NCBI GenBank assembly: GCA_012960115.1
Contig: DUBX01000012.1
Location: forward strand, 1-32,874
Direction of reading: 5' to 3'
DNA: 32,874 nucleotides
Source: Porticoccaceae bacterium
GTDB lineage: Bacteria > Pseudomonadota > Gammaproteobacteria > Pseudomonadales > Porticoccaceae
A program made the position numbers and the translations under genes. Every line of letters begins with the position of its first letter. Position 1 is the stretch's first letter. Of the stretch, positions 25,402-32,874 are shown in pieces. A model generated the notes under the pieces. That model was not told the origin of the DNA, did no database searches, and saw nothing but the letters and a program-made list of their open reading frames with translations.

Positions 25402-26953
25402 GCCTAACTCAGTAGTGATTATCGGTGGTGGTCACAACGGCTTGATTTGTGGCACCTATCTTGCCAAGGCAGGTTATAAGGTTCAGGTATTGGAGGCTAG
25501 AGATAATGTGGGTGGCGGTGCATCTACCGCAAGTTTTGCCGATGGCTACCGTACCTCTGGTTTGGCGCATGTTCTTTACGGACTGAATGCTAAGGTCTGT
25601 AAGGACCTAAAGCTAAACATCGCTAACCTTGCATCCGCCCCGCCAGTGGACACTATTTCACTGCAGCTTGATGGCGACCATGTCACGCTGGCTCGAGATG
25701 AGGTCTCAGCAAATAGCCTGTCGTCTAAAGATGTGCAGGCTTATCGTGCATTTAAACAAGAATTTCGGGGCTACGCCAAGGCGCTGCAGCCATTGATGAT
25801 GAATGCACCCCCACGCCTTAAAGACATGGACAAAAAGGACAAATTAACCTTAGCAAAACTGGGATGGAGTTTGCGTTTTGGTCTTGGCACTAATTCTATG
25901 CGTGAGTTTCTGCGTGTGGGTGGTATTAATATATACGATGTACTCAACGAAGTATTTGATAGTCCGAGCTTAAAGGGCGCAATCGCTGTCGATGCCGTTT
26001 TGGGTCAGCACATGGGTCCGCGCACACCCAATACTGTGCTCACCTACTTGCAGCGGCTATGGGGAGAGACTCAGGCTGTCCAGAGCATTCCCGTGGGCGG
26101 GATGGGCAAGGTCTCAGAGATACTCGAAACGGCTGCGATCGAGGCTGGTGTGGCAATAAGAACTGGGGCTAAAGTAGCTAAAATTTTGGTCGAAAATGGT
26201 CGCTCACAGGGCGTTGTGTTGCAGTCCGGTGAGCGTATCGACGCAAGCATCGTTGTTTCTAATACTGATGCTAAAACGACTTTTATTGATTTGGTTGGAG
26301 CGTCTCAGTTAGATGCGATGTTCTGTCATCGTGTTAATTCGGTGCGCCAGAATGGTGACGTTGCCAAATTACACTTTGCTCTGAGTGAATTGCCCATTTT
26401 CAGCGGATTGTCCCCGTCGCAGTTAGGTCAACGCCTAATTATTGCACCCGATATGCGATATGTGGAGCATGCTTTTAATCATTCTAAATACGGTGAGTAT
26501 TCAGAGAATCCAGTGGTAGAGATTACTATTCCGAGCATTGGTGATTCATCGCTGACACCTGCCGGCCATCATGTAATGTCGGTATCGGCTACGTTTGCGC
26601 CGTATCAATTAAAGGAGGGTTGGCAGACGCAGAGTCGAGATGCTTTTGTGCAAAGAGTGATCCAGACAATTGAACACTATGCGCCAGGATTTTCGGCAAC
26701 CTTGGTAGCCACTGAGCTACTGACCCCGGTGGATATTGAAGACCAATATAATACAGCCGGCGGCCATTGGCACCATGGCGAATTAAGCATCGATCAATCA
26801 TTTATGATGAGGCCAGTCCATGGTTCGGCGCAGTACCTAACACCCATTGACGGACTCTATCTGTGTGGTGCTGCGGCCCATCCCGGCGGTGGCATTACCG
26901 GTGTTCCTGGCCATAATGCGGCTCAGCGAATATTGGCCATGGGAGGCACATAA
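25394..26953 (+). CDS. CrtI-like FAD-dependent oxidoreductase, type B (copy 1)
   Basis: A 519-residue flavoprotein from the same superfamily as its upstream neighbour but clearly a different subtype. The FAD site is VVIIGGGHNGLICGTYLAKA with VLEARDNVGGGA. The C-terminal part has GGHWHHGELSIDQSFMMRP and LYLCGAAAHPGGGITGVPG. The ATG at 25394 has GGAGG 9 bases upstream and lies inside the end of the type A gene; the longer frame from 25316 would overlap far into it. It ends as TAATG with the second GcvT-like gene. The tight packing suggests that A, B and GcvT-like products are made in fixed ratio and may form one complex (inference). Confidence 0.9.
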   Translation: MTKPNSVVIIGGGHNGLICGTYLAKAGYKVQVLEARDNVGGGASTASFADGYRTSGLAHVLYGLNAKVCKDLKLNIANLASAPPVDTISLQLDGDHVTLARDEVSANSLSSKDVQAYRAFKQEFRGYAKALQPLMMNAPPRLKDMDKKDKLTLAKLGWSLRFGLGTNSMREFLRVGGINIYDVLNEVFDSPSLKGAIAVDAVLGQHMGPRTPNTVLTYLQRLWGETQAVQSIPVGGMGKVSEILETAAIEAGVAIRTGAKVAKILVENGRSQGVVLQSGERIDASIVVSNTDAKTTFIDLVGASQLDAMFCHRVNSVRQNGDVAKLHFALSELPIFSGLSPSQLGQRLIIAPDMRYVEHAFNHSKYGEYSENPVVEITIPSIGDSSLTPAGHHVMSVSATFAPYQLKEGWQTQSRDAFVQRVIQTIEHYAPGFSATLVATELLTPVDIEDQYNTAGGHWHHGELSIDQSFMMRPVHGSAQYLTPIDGLYLCGAAAHPGGGITGVPGHNAAQRILAMGGT

Positions 26954-28176
26954 TGCAAATACCTACTGCATCCCAAAGACGCACCGCTACTGATTTTAGA
27001 GAAGTCTTGCAACCAAGCCCTTTTCAAATTCGAATTGATGAGCAATGTTTGGTGCAAGATTGGATGTCGTGGAATGGTTACAAGACCGCCCGAGTGTTTG
27101 ATACGCTGGCGTCAGAGTACTTCGCCATTCGCAGTACCTGCAGTGTTATGGATCTAACGCCAATGGAAAAATATCGGATCACTGGGCCCGATGCACAGGT
27201 GTTTTTAAATCGCTTGGTTACTCGCGACATTTCAACCTTAAAGCCGCAGCGAGTTACCTATGTCATCTGGTGCAATGACGAGGGGAAAGTACTCGATGAT
27301 GGTACTATTTTTCATCTTAGCGAAGGTGACTACAGACTCTGTTCACAACACCACCAGTTGGACTGGTTGTTACTCTCTAGCTTGGGATTTAATGTCAGTA
27401 TTGAACAAGAAACTCACAACATAGCTGCGCTAGCAATTCAGGGCCCAACATCCTGTTCCGTTTTGACCGCAGCCGGAATGGCCGGCATGGGTCAACTTAA
27501 ACCTTTCGATATAGGTTATATGACGCTTAACGGCATGGATGTAATGGTTTCCCGTACTGGTTTCACCGGAGACTTAGGCTATGAAGTCTGGGCTGATCCA
27601 GATCATGCCATTGCTGTTTGGGATGCGATTTTTGCGGTTAAAGAGCAGGGGCTTTTTGATATACGACCGATTGGTCTAGGAGCTCTAGACATGGTGCGTA
27701 TCGAAGCGGGATTTATTATGCCCGGTGACGACTTTAATACGGCTGAAACAGCGGTAAGGGCGGATCGAGATCGATCTCCCTATGAGCTTGGGTTGGCTTG
27801 GTTAGTCAATTTTGAAAAACCCTACTTCACGGGTAAAAAAGCACTCTTAGCCGAATCGAAACAGCCCACTACGCGTCGATTAGTCAGGCTCTCAGTTGAG
27901 GGCAATAAATCGCCGACCGAGGCCTTTCTCTACGACGGCAAGGGCGGATCACGCATAGGCACGATTAAGTCTTGCGTATGGTCGCCAATACTTAAAACGA
28001 ATGTGTCTTTGGCCGATGTTGAATTTGTAAAGGGTAACCCACCTGCACAAATATGGGCAGAGATCTACTACCAAAAAGAGCTTGAGTGGCGAGCTACCTG
28101 GGCTAAGTGTAGTATTTCGACGAAACCATTTTGGATTCACACGCGAAGTTCGGTAACACCACCGAACAAGTTTTAG
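26953..28176 (+). CDS. GcvT-like folate-dependent aminomethyltransferase family protein (copy 2)
   Basis: A 407-residue paralogue of the protein at 20720. Shared blocks: YFAIRSTCSVMDLTPMEKYR-ITGP (56-79), the acidic pair in KVLDDGTIF (Asp115-Asp116), LAIQGPTSCSVL, SRTGFTGDLGYEVWAD, LGALDMVRIEAGFIMPG and YELGLAWLVNF. The start overlaps the type B flavoprotein stop by one base (TAATG), a sign of translational reinitiation. In sarcosine and dimethylglycine dehydrogenases an FAD oxidase domain and a GcvT domain are fused in one chain; here they appear as adjacent genes, though the flavin domain is CrtI-like rather than of the amine-oxidase type. The substrate is unknown. Confidence 0.87.
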   Translation: MQIPTASQRRTATDFREVLQPSPFQIRIDEQCLVQDWMSWNGYKTARVFDTLASEYFAIRSTCSVMDLTPMEKYRITGPDAQVFLNRLVTRDISTLKPQRVTYVIWCNDEGKVLDDGTIFHLSEGDYRLCSQHHQLDWLLLSSLGFNVSIEQETHNIAALAIQGPTSCSVLTAAGMAGMGQLKPFDIGYMTLNGMDVMVSRTGFTGDLGYEVWADPDHAIAVWDAIFAVKEQGLFDIRPIGLGALDMVRIEAGFIMPGDDFNTAETAVRADRDRSPYELGLAWLVNFEKPYFTGKKALLAESKQPTTRRLVRLSVEGNKSPTEAFLYDGKGGSRIGTIKSCVWSPILKTNVSLADVEFVKGNPPAQIWAEIYYQKELEWRATWAKCSISTKPFWIHTRSSVTPPNKF

Positions 28177-28202
28177 GAGCACGATTTAGCAGGAGTCGTA
28201 AT

Positions 28203-28604
28203 ATGATAAGCGGACGATGTGAATGCCATCGAGTACGTTTTCAGATCGATGGTGAAATAAACGATTACAGCCACTGCCACTGCAGCCAATGCAGACGTTT
28301 GCATGGTGCAGCCTTTGCTTCCTTTGCCGGGGTCGAGCGTACCGCTTTTAGATATCTTTCGGGTGAGTCAGATATATCTTCCTATGCTTCTTCCGACAGC
28401 CACCAGCGTTTGTTTTGCAAACATTGTGGTTCAAATATATTAGTCGAGCTCTCCGCAGAGCCCGATGCGCTTTATGTGGCCATGGGGGTGATCGAGGGAA
28501 ACCCAAAACTACCGCCTGCTTACCATATCTTTATGGGTTCCAAAGCGCCCTGGTATGAGTTCGATAATGGCGGCGAGCAGTACGATACATTTCCAGATGA
28601 GTAG
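28203..28604 (+). CDS. GFA/CENP-V domain zinc protein
   Basis: A 133-residue protein of the glutathione-dependent formaldehyde-activating enzyme (Gfa)/CENP-V family. Zinc-binding cysteines are in GRCECH (Cys6, Cys8), SHCHCSQCRR (Cys25, Cys27, Cys30) and RLFCKHCGSNI (Cys72, Cys75). The ATG has AGGAG 7 bases upstream; the longer frame to 28131 overlaps the GcvT-like gene. Some members speed the reaction of formaldehyde with glutathione, but many have no proven activity. Placed 26 bases after a folate C1-transfer gene, a role in handling formaldehyde is plausible (inference). Confidence 0.88.
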   Translation: MISGRCECHRVRFQIDGEINDYSHCHCSQCRRLHGAAFASFAGVERTAFRYLSGESDISSYASSDSHQRLFCKHCGSNILVELSAEPDALYVAMGVIEGNPKLPPAYHIFMGSKAPWYEFDNGGEQYDTFPDE

Positions 28605-28635
28605 ATGGTTTAACAGTTCACAAGGAGACAAAACA

Positions 28636-29166
28636 ATGATAAAAAAGATAAGGGCAGCGTTTGTAAACCGTAGTAGGTTATTAAAGATCTCCGGCTTTGT
28701 CAGTTGCAGTGCGTTAATGCTGATCATCGGCGTCGTGGGTCAAGATCAAATAGGTATCACTAAATCCTATGCTGATGCTCATGGTGTAAATGTTCCTCCG
28801 ATCGTGCGCTTAGATAGAGTTAGATTGGGCGGTGAGAATTTAGGCGACTTTGCGCCTTATGAACCAGACAGTGGCAATCTCATCGCTCGCGGATATGATT
28901 ATTATTACAGTGAGGATGAAAGTTTTGGCATTGGAGTTTGGGAGAGCAAACCTGGCCAAATGACTTACAACGATCTTGAATATGACGAGTTAATGTTTGT
29001 CCTTGACGGCAGTTTAGTTATGACTAGTACCGATGGAGAGAGAGAAGTCTTTGGTGTCGGAGAGGGATTAGTTTTACCTCGAGGTTGGAGTGGCAGACTG
29101 GCTGTTCCTGAGGGTGGTGTCCGAAAGATATGGGTGTCCTATATGGGCGGCGTTAAGGGCCAGTAA
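28636..29166 (+). CDS. Exported cupin-domain protein
   Basis: A 176-residue protein with a basic N-terminus and a hydrophobic stretch at about 16-36 (FVSCSALMLIIGVVG), which is a signal peptide or an anchor, placing the rest in the periplasm. The C-terminal half is a single cupin barrel of the Cupin_3/DUF861 type: EYDELMFVLDGSLVMTSTDG, then GEGLVLPRGWSGRLAVPEGG and RKIWVSYM. Most relatives are cytoplasmic, so export is unusual. AAGGAGA lies 7 bases before the ATG; a frame from 28555 would overlap the GFA gene. It is the last closely spaced gene of the operon that begins at 23788. Confidence 0.82.
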   Translation: MIKKIRAAFVNRSRLLKISGFVSCSALMLIIGVVGQDQIGITKSYADAHGVNVPPIVRLDRVRLGGENLGDFAPYEPDSGNLIARGYDYYYSEDESFGIGVWESKPGQMTYNDLEYDELMFVLDGSLVMTSTDGEREVFGVGEGLVLPRGWSGRLAVPEGGVRKIWVSYMGGVKGQ

Positions 29167-29354
29167 GTTAACTAAAAACCTACAGTATGTTTTGCTAAGC
29201 GAGGCTGAGAGGGTAAGGCGAGTATTCAGACCATTCCTCTGGCCAGCGACAGGGAAAGGGCTAGGGCATAAAAGTTGGTACAACAATAGAGTTGCCGTGG
29301 ACATTGTCAATTTATAGCTAGGGTCAGAATTAAAATAATGGAAAGGTGAAGATT

Positions 29355-29381
29355 ATGTATTGGTTGGATTGTCAGCAATGA
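29355..29381 (+). CDS. Possible 8-residue leader ORF
   Basis: ATG at 29355 with AAAGGTGA a few bases upstream encodes MYWLDCQQ and stops as TGA inside ATGA, the start of the membrane-protein gene. Ribosomes could load here and pass to the downstream start. It may equally be chance; the region 29167-29354 holds nothing else that I can support. Confidence 0.25.
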   Translation: MYWLDCQQ

Positions 29382-30226
29382 ATGCCAAAGTAATTAATAT
29401 TGGACAACATTCTCTGGATGTTCGTCAGACCGTGAAGTGGATAGTTTATTCACTGCTGCTGGTTAATTTTATACTTTATATCCGTGACGATTGGGTTATC
29501 GCTGGGCACACATTGCACAGTGGAAGCTCGTTTTTACAGTTAACCGGAGCTTTTGCTACCACCATCGACGAAAGTGCATGGATGTTCCTGTTAATCTTAT
29601 TTGAACTAGAAACCTACCTTTTATCCGATGAACCACTATCTCGCGCCAAGACTCTATTGATGCAAGGGATTCGAGTGATATGTTACATATCACTCAGTCA
29701 TACTCTCTACGCCTATGCTATCAACCTCGTTGAAATCTATGGCGCAGTTCCCCTTGAGGGCATCACCAGTCTTTGTCAGATAATTGAGCAAGATGTCTCC
29801 TACGCTTCCAATCTCGTTTATACAAAGGTTAGCGAGATTAACTGTGCTGTTTTGTCTAGTGCCAATCAATTTGTTTATATCGACCCGCCCAACCACTTTA
29901 TTGTTGAAGACCACGCGGGCCTTGTTATAGAAAAACAATTAGGTTGGATTGACCTCATTGAGGCGACCACTTGGTTGCTCATTCTTTTAACTATTGAGAT
30001 AACCGTTTGGTTGCAGGATCGAAACATCAGTGAAGGCCCTGTTTTTAAGCTACTGACACGTATCAAAGTTGTTTTGTACGCTATGTTGTGGGGAGCTATT
30101 AGTTACTGGATCTATCGAACACATTATATGTTCGCTTGGGATGAATTTGTATGGATTGCTGGCTTTTTCGCCATTGAAATGAATGTTGTTGAATGGCGCA
30201 ATGAGATCAATGAAGCTGAAGTTTAG
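29378..30226 (+). CDS. Unknown integral membrane protein
   Basis: A 282-residue protein I do not recognise. It has several likely membrane helices: VKWIVYSLLLVNFILYI (about 18-35), SAWMFLLILFELETYLL, GIRVICYISLSHTLYAY, ATTWLLILLTIEITVWL, VLYAMLWGAISYWIYRT and FVWIAGFFAIEM. Between the third and fourth is a soluble loop of about 65 residues that contains two cysteines. Acidic residues inside helices (FELET, TIEIT, FFAIEM) recur and may line a channel or bind an ion. I chose the ATG at 29378, coupled to a short leader frame; a TTG at 29360 is possible. It sits between the two halves of the flavoprotein cluster on the same strand. Confidence 0.72.
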   Translation: MNAKVINIGQHSLDVRQTVKWIVYSLLLVNFILYIRDDWVIAGHTLHSGSSFLQLTGAFATTIDESAWMFLLILFELETYLLSDEPLSRAKTLLMQGIRVICYISLSHTLYAYAINLVEIYGAVPLEGITSLCQIIEQDVSYASNLVYTKVSEINCAVLSSANQFVYIDPPNHFIVEDHAGLVIEKQLGWIDLIEATTWLLILLTIEITVWLQDRNISEGPVFKLLTRIKVVLYAMLWGAISYWIYRTHYMFAWDEFVWIAGFFAIEMNVVEWRNEINEAEV

Positions 30227-30309
30227 CGCTCAACGCGTATAGGCGCGGTAGTGAGGGGAGGGGGCTACTACTAGTCTCTATACAAAGACTAAAATCAAGA
30301 GAGTACCTG

Positions 30310-31863
30310 TTGCAAGTATACGACAATATAATCATTGGAGGTGGCCACAACGGTCTTATCTGTGCCACTTATCTTGCTCAAAAAGGTCAGTCAGTATTGC
30401 TGTTAGAGGCAACCGATGGTCTTGGTGGGTTAGCTACCACACGTGAATTTCACCCTGGTTACAGAGTATCAGTCGCTCACAGTTTGAGTCATTTTTCAGA
30501 GGCTGTAGTAAAACAATTAAATTTGCTTGGTCATGGTTATAAGCCCAGCAGCGATACTCTTGACACTATTGGTTTGAACCGGGATGGCGAGCATGTAGTT
30601 GTCTCTGGAGGGCAGGTCAGTGGTGTCGACAGCGCAGATCAGAAAACTTATACCGACTATCTGTCACTATTGAAGCGCTTTGCCAAGATGCTAAAGCCAT
30701 TTTGGCTGAAAACCATGCCTCGCATTGGTGATAATAGTCTTCCTGATCTCATGACTTTTGGGCAACTGGGTCTTAAATTACGGTTTTTGGGCAAAAAAGA
30801 TATGGGCGAGTTCATGCGCGTGGCTACGCTACCCGCGCGTGACTTAATGGATGAGAATTTTGACAATGACCTACTAAAAGCCATTCTCAGTTGGGATGGC
30901 CTTATTGGGTCCAAGATGGCGCCGCGATCGCCCAATGCTACTGTGTTAAACATGCTTTACCGCATGAGTGGCCAACATCATGGTGCTCATTCATTGCCAG
31001 AAGGAGGCATCGCGAACTTAATTAACGCGCTGCACAGTGCTGCGCTGGATGCGGGTGTTACCGTGCAAACGGGTGCTTTAGTTAAGCGGATTATAATTGA
31101 AGGGGGTTCCACTGGATTGGCCGTCACAGGCGTTGAACTTGCTGATGGAGCGCTTATTTACGGAGCTCGCGTAGTATCTTCAGCAGACCCCAAACAGACA
31201 TTCCTCAACTTGGTGGGCGCTAAGAATCTAGAAATTGGTTTCACTAACCGAATTAACCGACTGCGATGCGACGGGTATGTCGCCAAGTTACATCTGGCGT
31301 TGGATGGCCTGCCGCACTTTACTGGTGTAGATATTCCTGATGGTCGCATGATCATCGCGCCAAAATTAGATGCCATTGAGTTTGCCTTTGACGATGCTAA
31401 ATATGGTGGATACTCTCAATCACCGGTAATGGAAATTGTTATTCCAAGCGTAAGAGATCAATCGTTGGCGCCGAACGGCAAACAGGTGTTGTCTGCTCAT
31501 GTTATGTACGTTCCCCATAAACTCAAAGGCGGCTGGACAGATGAGGCACGTCAACATTTATATCAGCGTTTGATTGATACGCTAGAGTCTTATGCCCCAG
31601 GCATTGAACAACAAATTATCCATGGAGAGCTTTTAACGCCAGCGGATTTAGAGCAAACCTATCATCTCAGCGGTGGCCATTGGCATCATGCTGAGTTGTC
31701 GATGGACCAAATGCTGATGATGCGGCCCACCTATGAGGCGGCCCAGTACAGCACCCCAATTCCTGGGCTCTATCTCTGTGGTGCGGGCAGTCATCCCGGT
31801 GGAGGATTGATGGGTGGCCCTGGCCATAACGCCGCTAAAGAAATTATCGGGGCGAAGAAATAG
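30310..31863 (+). CDS. CrtI-like FAD-dependent oxidoreductase, type B (copy 2)
   Basis: A 517-residue paralogue of the type B protein at 25394. FAD site: NIIIGGGHNGLICATYLAQK with LLEATDGLGGLA. C-terminus: GGHWHHAELSMDQMLMMRP and LYLCGAGSHPGGGLMGGPG, nearly the same as copy 1. The start is a TTG, supported by AAGAGAG 6 bases upstream and by alignment with copy 1 (the residues just before the FAD motif match); no in-frame ATG lies near. The type A paralogue follows after two bases. The 83-bp gap before this gene shows no clear promoter. Confidence 0.9.
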   Translation: MQVYDNIIIGGGHNGLICATYLAQKGQSVLLLEATDGLGGLATTREFHPGYRVSVAHSLSHFSEAVVKQLNLLGHGYKPSSDTLDTIGLNRDGEHVVVSGGQVSGVDSADQKTYTDYLSLLKRFAKMLKPFWLKTMPRIGDNSLPDLMTFGQLGLKLRFLGKKDMGEFMRVATLPARDLMDENFDNDLLKAILSWDGLIGSKMAPRSPNATVLNMLYRMSGQHHGAHSLPEGGIANLINALHSAALDAGVTVQTGALVKRIIIEGGSTGLAVTGVELADGALIYGARVVSSADPKQTFLNLVGAKNLEIGFTNRINRLRCDGYVAKLHLALDGLPHFTGVDIPDGRMIIAPKLDAIEFAFDDAKYGGYSQSPVMEIVIPSVRDQSLAPNGKQVLSAHVMYVPHKLKGGWTDEARQHLYQRLIDTLESYAPGIEQQIIHGELLTPADLEQTYHLSGGHWHHAELSMDQMLMMRPTYEAAQYSTPIPGLYLCGAGSHPGGGLMGGPGHNAAKEIIGAKK

Positions 31864-31865
31864 CT

Positions 31866-32874
31866 ATGAAAAAGTATGATGCCATTATTGTTGGTGCTGG
31901 TCACAACGGACTAACCAATGCCGCCTACTTAGCTAAAGCCGGTCTTGATGTGCTAGTTGTTGAGAAGAACGAGTACATTGGTGGTGCTGCGGTGACTCGT
32001 GAAATGCATGACGGTTGGTTCTATTCAAGTTGCTCCTATGTGTGCAGCATGATGCGTCAGACTATTCATCGCGACCTTAACCTGACCAAACACGGCCTTG
32101 TATTGGTTCCTTATTTAGGGACGGTGGTATTTGCTGATAACGGCGATACCATGACCAGTTATCACTCTGAAGAGGCCGAGTACAATCAACTGCGCCGTCG
32201 CTCTCCCCATGATGCGGATGCGATGTTTCGGTTCCAAACTGATCTTGGGCGCTATGCCCAACTTATTCGTAAAACATTACTACGCACTCCACCGGACCCA
32301 ACATCATTCAGACCGCGAGATATTAGAGAGCTATTGTGGTTGGCTAAAGAATTTTGGTCACTCGGCGAGAAAGAACTATATGAGTACATCCGGTTTTTTA
32401 CCATGAGTGCCGCTGATTTTCTTGATGACTACTTTGAAGATGACCTGATAAAAGCAGCCATGGCTAGTCCAGGCGTTATTGGTACGGCCTTGGGGGTTTA
32501 CTCTCCAGGGTCTGCGTACATTTTACTGCACCATGTTATGGGTGATGTTGACGGCAACGTGGGTGCCTGGGGTTTGGCAAGAGGTGGCATGGGCGCCATT
32601 TCCAACGCCATAGCGGGTGCTTTACAAGAGCACGGTGGTGAGATCCGGACCAACGCCGGCGTTGATAAGATTGTGGTTAAAAATGGTAAGGCTACTGGTG
32701 TGGTATTAGATAACGGTGATGAGCTGCACGCCAATATCGTTGTATCTAATATGGATGCCAAGCGCACCTTTACCCAATGCATGGACAAAAATGATTTACC
32801 GCCGGGCATCTATGAAAAAGCAAAAAACTTTAAAATTCGTGGCTCTTCAGGCAAAGTGAATATAGCTTTATCCG
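31866..32874 (+). CDS. CrtI/PYROXD2-like FAD-dependent oxidoreductase, type A (copy 2), 3' end outside window
   Basis: The first 336 codons of a paralogue of the protein at 23788; the frame is open to the edge. It starts MKKYDAIIVGAGHNGLTNAA with VVEKNEYIGGAA. Further shared blocks with copy 1 are SCSYVCSMMRQ, LLRTPPDPTSF, YIRFFTMSAADFL, YILLHHVMGDVDGNVGAWG and NFKIRGSSGKVNIAL. By comparison with copy 1 about 200 residues are missing. It begins two bases after the type B stop, so this pair is also one transcription unit, in the order B-A instead of A-B. Confidence 0.92.
   Translation, partial: MKKYDAIIVGAGHNGLTNAAYLAKAGLDVLVVEKNEYIGGAAVTREMHDGWFYSSCSYVCSMMRQTIHRDLNLTKHGLVLVPYLGTVVFADNGDTMTSYHSEEAEYNQLRRRSPHDADAMFRFQTDLGRYAQLIRKTLLRTPPDPTSFRPRDIRELLWLAKEFWSLGEKELYEYIRFFTMSAADFLDDYFEDDLIKAAMASPGVIGTALGVYSPGSAYILLHHVMGDVDGNVGAWGLARGGMGAISNAIAGALQEHGGEIRTNAGVDKIVVKNGKATGVVLDNGDELHANIVVSNMDAKRTFTQCMDKNDLPPGIYEKAKNFKIRGSSGKVNIALS

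Noticed and set aside
20720..28176. Glycine cleavage operon
   Set aside because: Two GcvT-like genes are present but no gcvH, gcvP or lipoamide dehydrogenase.
30227..30309. GC-rich stretch before the second type B gene as a terminator
   Set aside because: Short complementary pieces exist but no stable stem followed by a T tract.
23788..32874. Carotenoid biosynthesis cluster
   Set aside because: The CrtI-like proteins are PYROXD2-like, and no phytoene synthase, GGPP synthase or cyclase gene is present.

Overview
The window looks like chromosomal DNA of a moderately AT-rich, heterotrophic, probably marine gammaproteobacterium. The reasons are the queA-tgt-secD-secF order, a TonB-dependent receptor beside a TPR-sulfotransferase, a complete branched-chain keto-acid dehydrogenase E1/E2 operon, and many FAD-dependent oxidoreductases. 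The assignment to a Cellvibrionales/OMG-like group is inference; no rRNA or marker phylogeny is available here.

Layout. 1-311: a tRNA-Leu(CAA) on the minus strand with its own promoter and terminator. 492-5510: housekeeping block queA-tgt (overlapping) and secD-secF, without the usual yajC between tgt and secD, closed by a strong terminator. 5545-6872: minus-strand pair of a crotonase-family enzyme and a thioredoxin-fold protein lacking the second redox cysteine. 7068-8444: a class III omega-aminotransferase. 8486-9598: a lipoprotein and an Lrp/AsnC regulator. 9885-13311: E1-alpha, E1-beta and E2 of a branched-chain 2-oxoacid dehydrogenase, divergent from the Lrp gene and therefore probably controlled by it. 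13323-14639: a secreted metal-dependent amidohydrolase. 14772-17710: a TPR-sulfotransferase and a propeller-like protein. 17784-20213: a large TonB-dependent receptor on the minus strand. 20214-20719: a non-coding stretch that carries the decayed 5' end of another TPR gene.

From 20720 to the right edge lies the most unusual part, an accessory catabolic-looking cluster on the plus strand. In order it holds: a GcvT/DmdA-like folate-dependent aminomethyltransferase homologue; a ferredoxin reductase; a [2Fe-2S] ferredoxin; a 152-bp octanucleotide tandem repeat; two different CrtI/PYROXD2-like flavoproteins (types A and B); a second GcvT-like protein; a GFA/CENP-V-type zinc protein; an exported cupin; an unknown membrane protein; and a second pair of flavoproteins in the reverse order (B, then A, which runs off the window). 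No gcvH/gcvP, no crtB/crtE and no oxygenase is present, so this is neither a glycine cleavage operon nor carotenoid synthesis. The best reading (inference) is an oxidative demethylation or C1-transfer pathway: flavoproteins oxidise a methylated or polyene-like substrate, GcvT-like proteins pass the one-carbon unit to tetrahydrofolate, the GFA protein may handle free formaldehyde, and the ferredoxin pair feeds an oxygenase encoded elsewhere. The divergent TonB receptor could import the substrate. The octamer repeat directly ahead of the first flavoprotein gene is a candidate expression switch.
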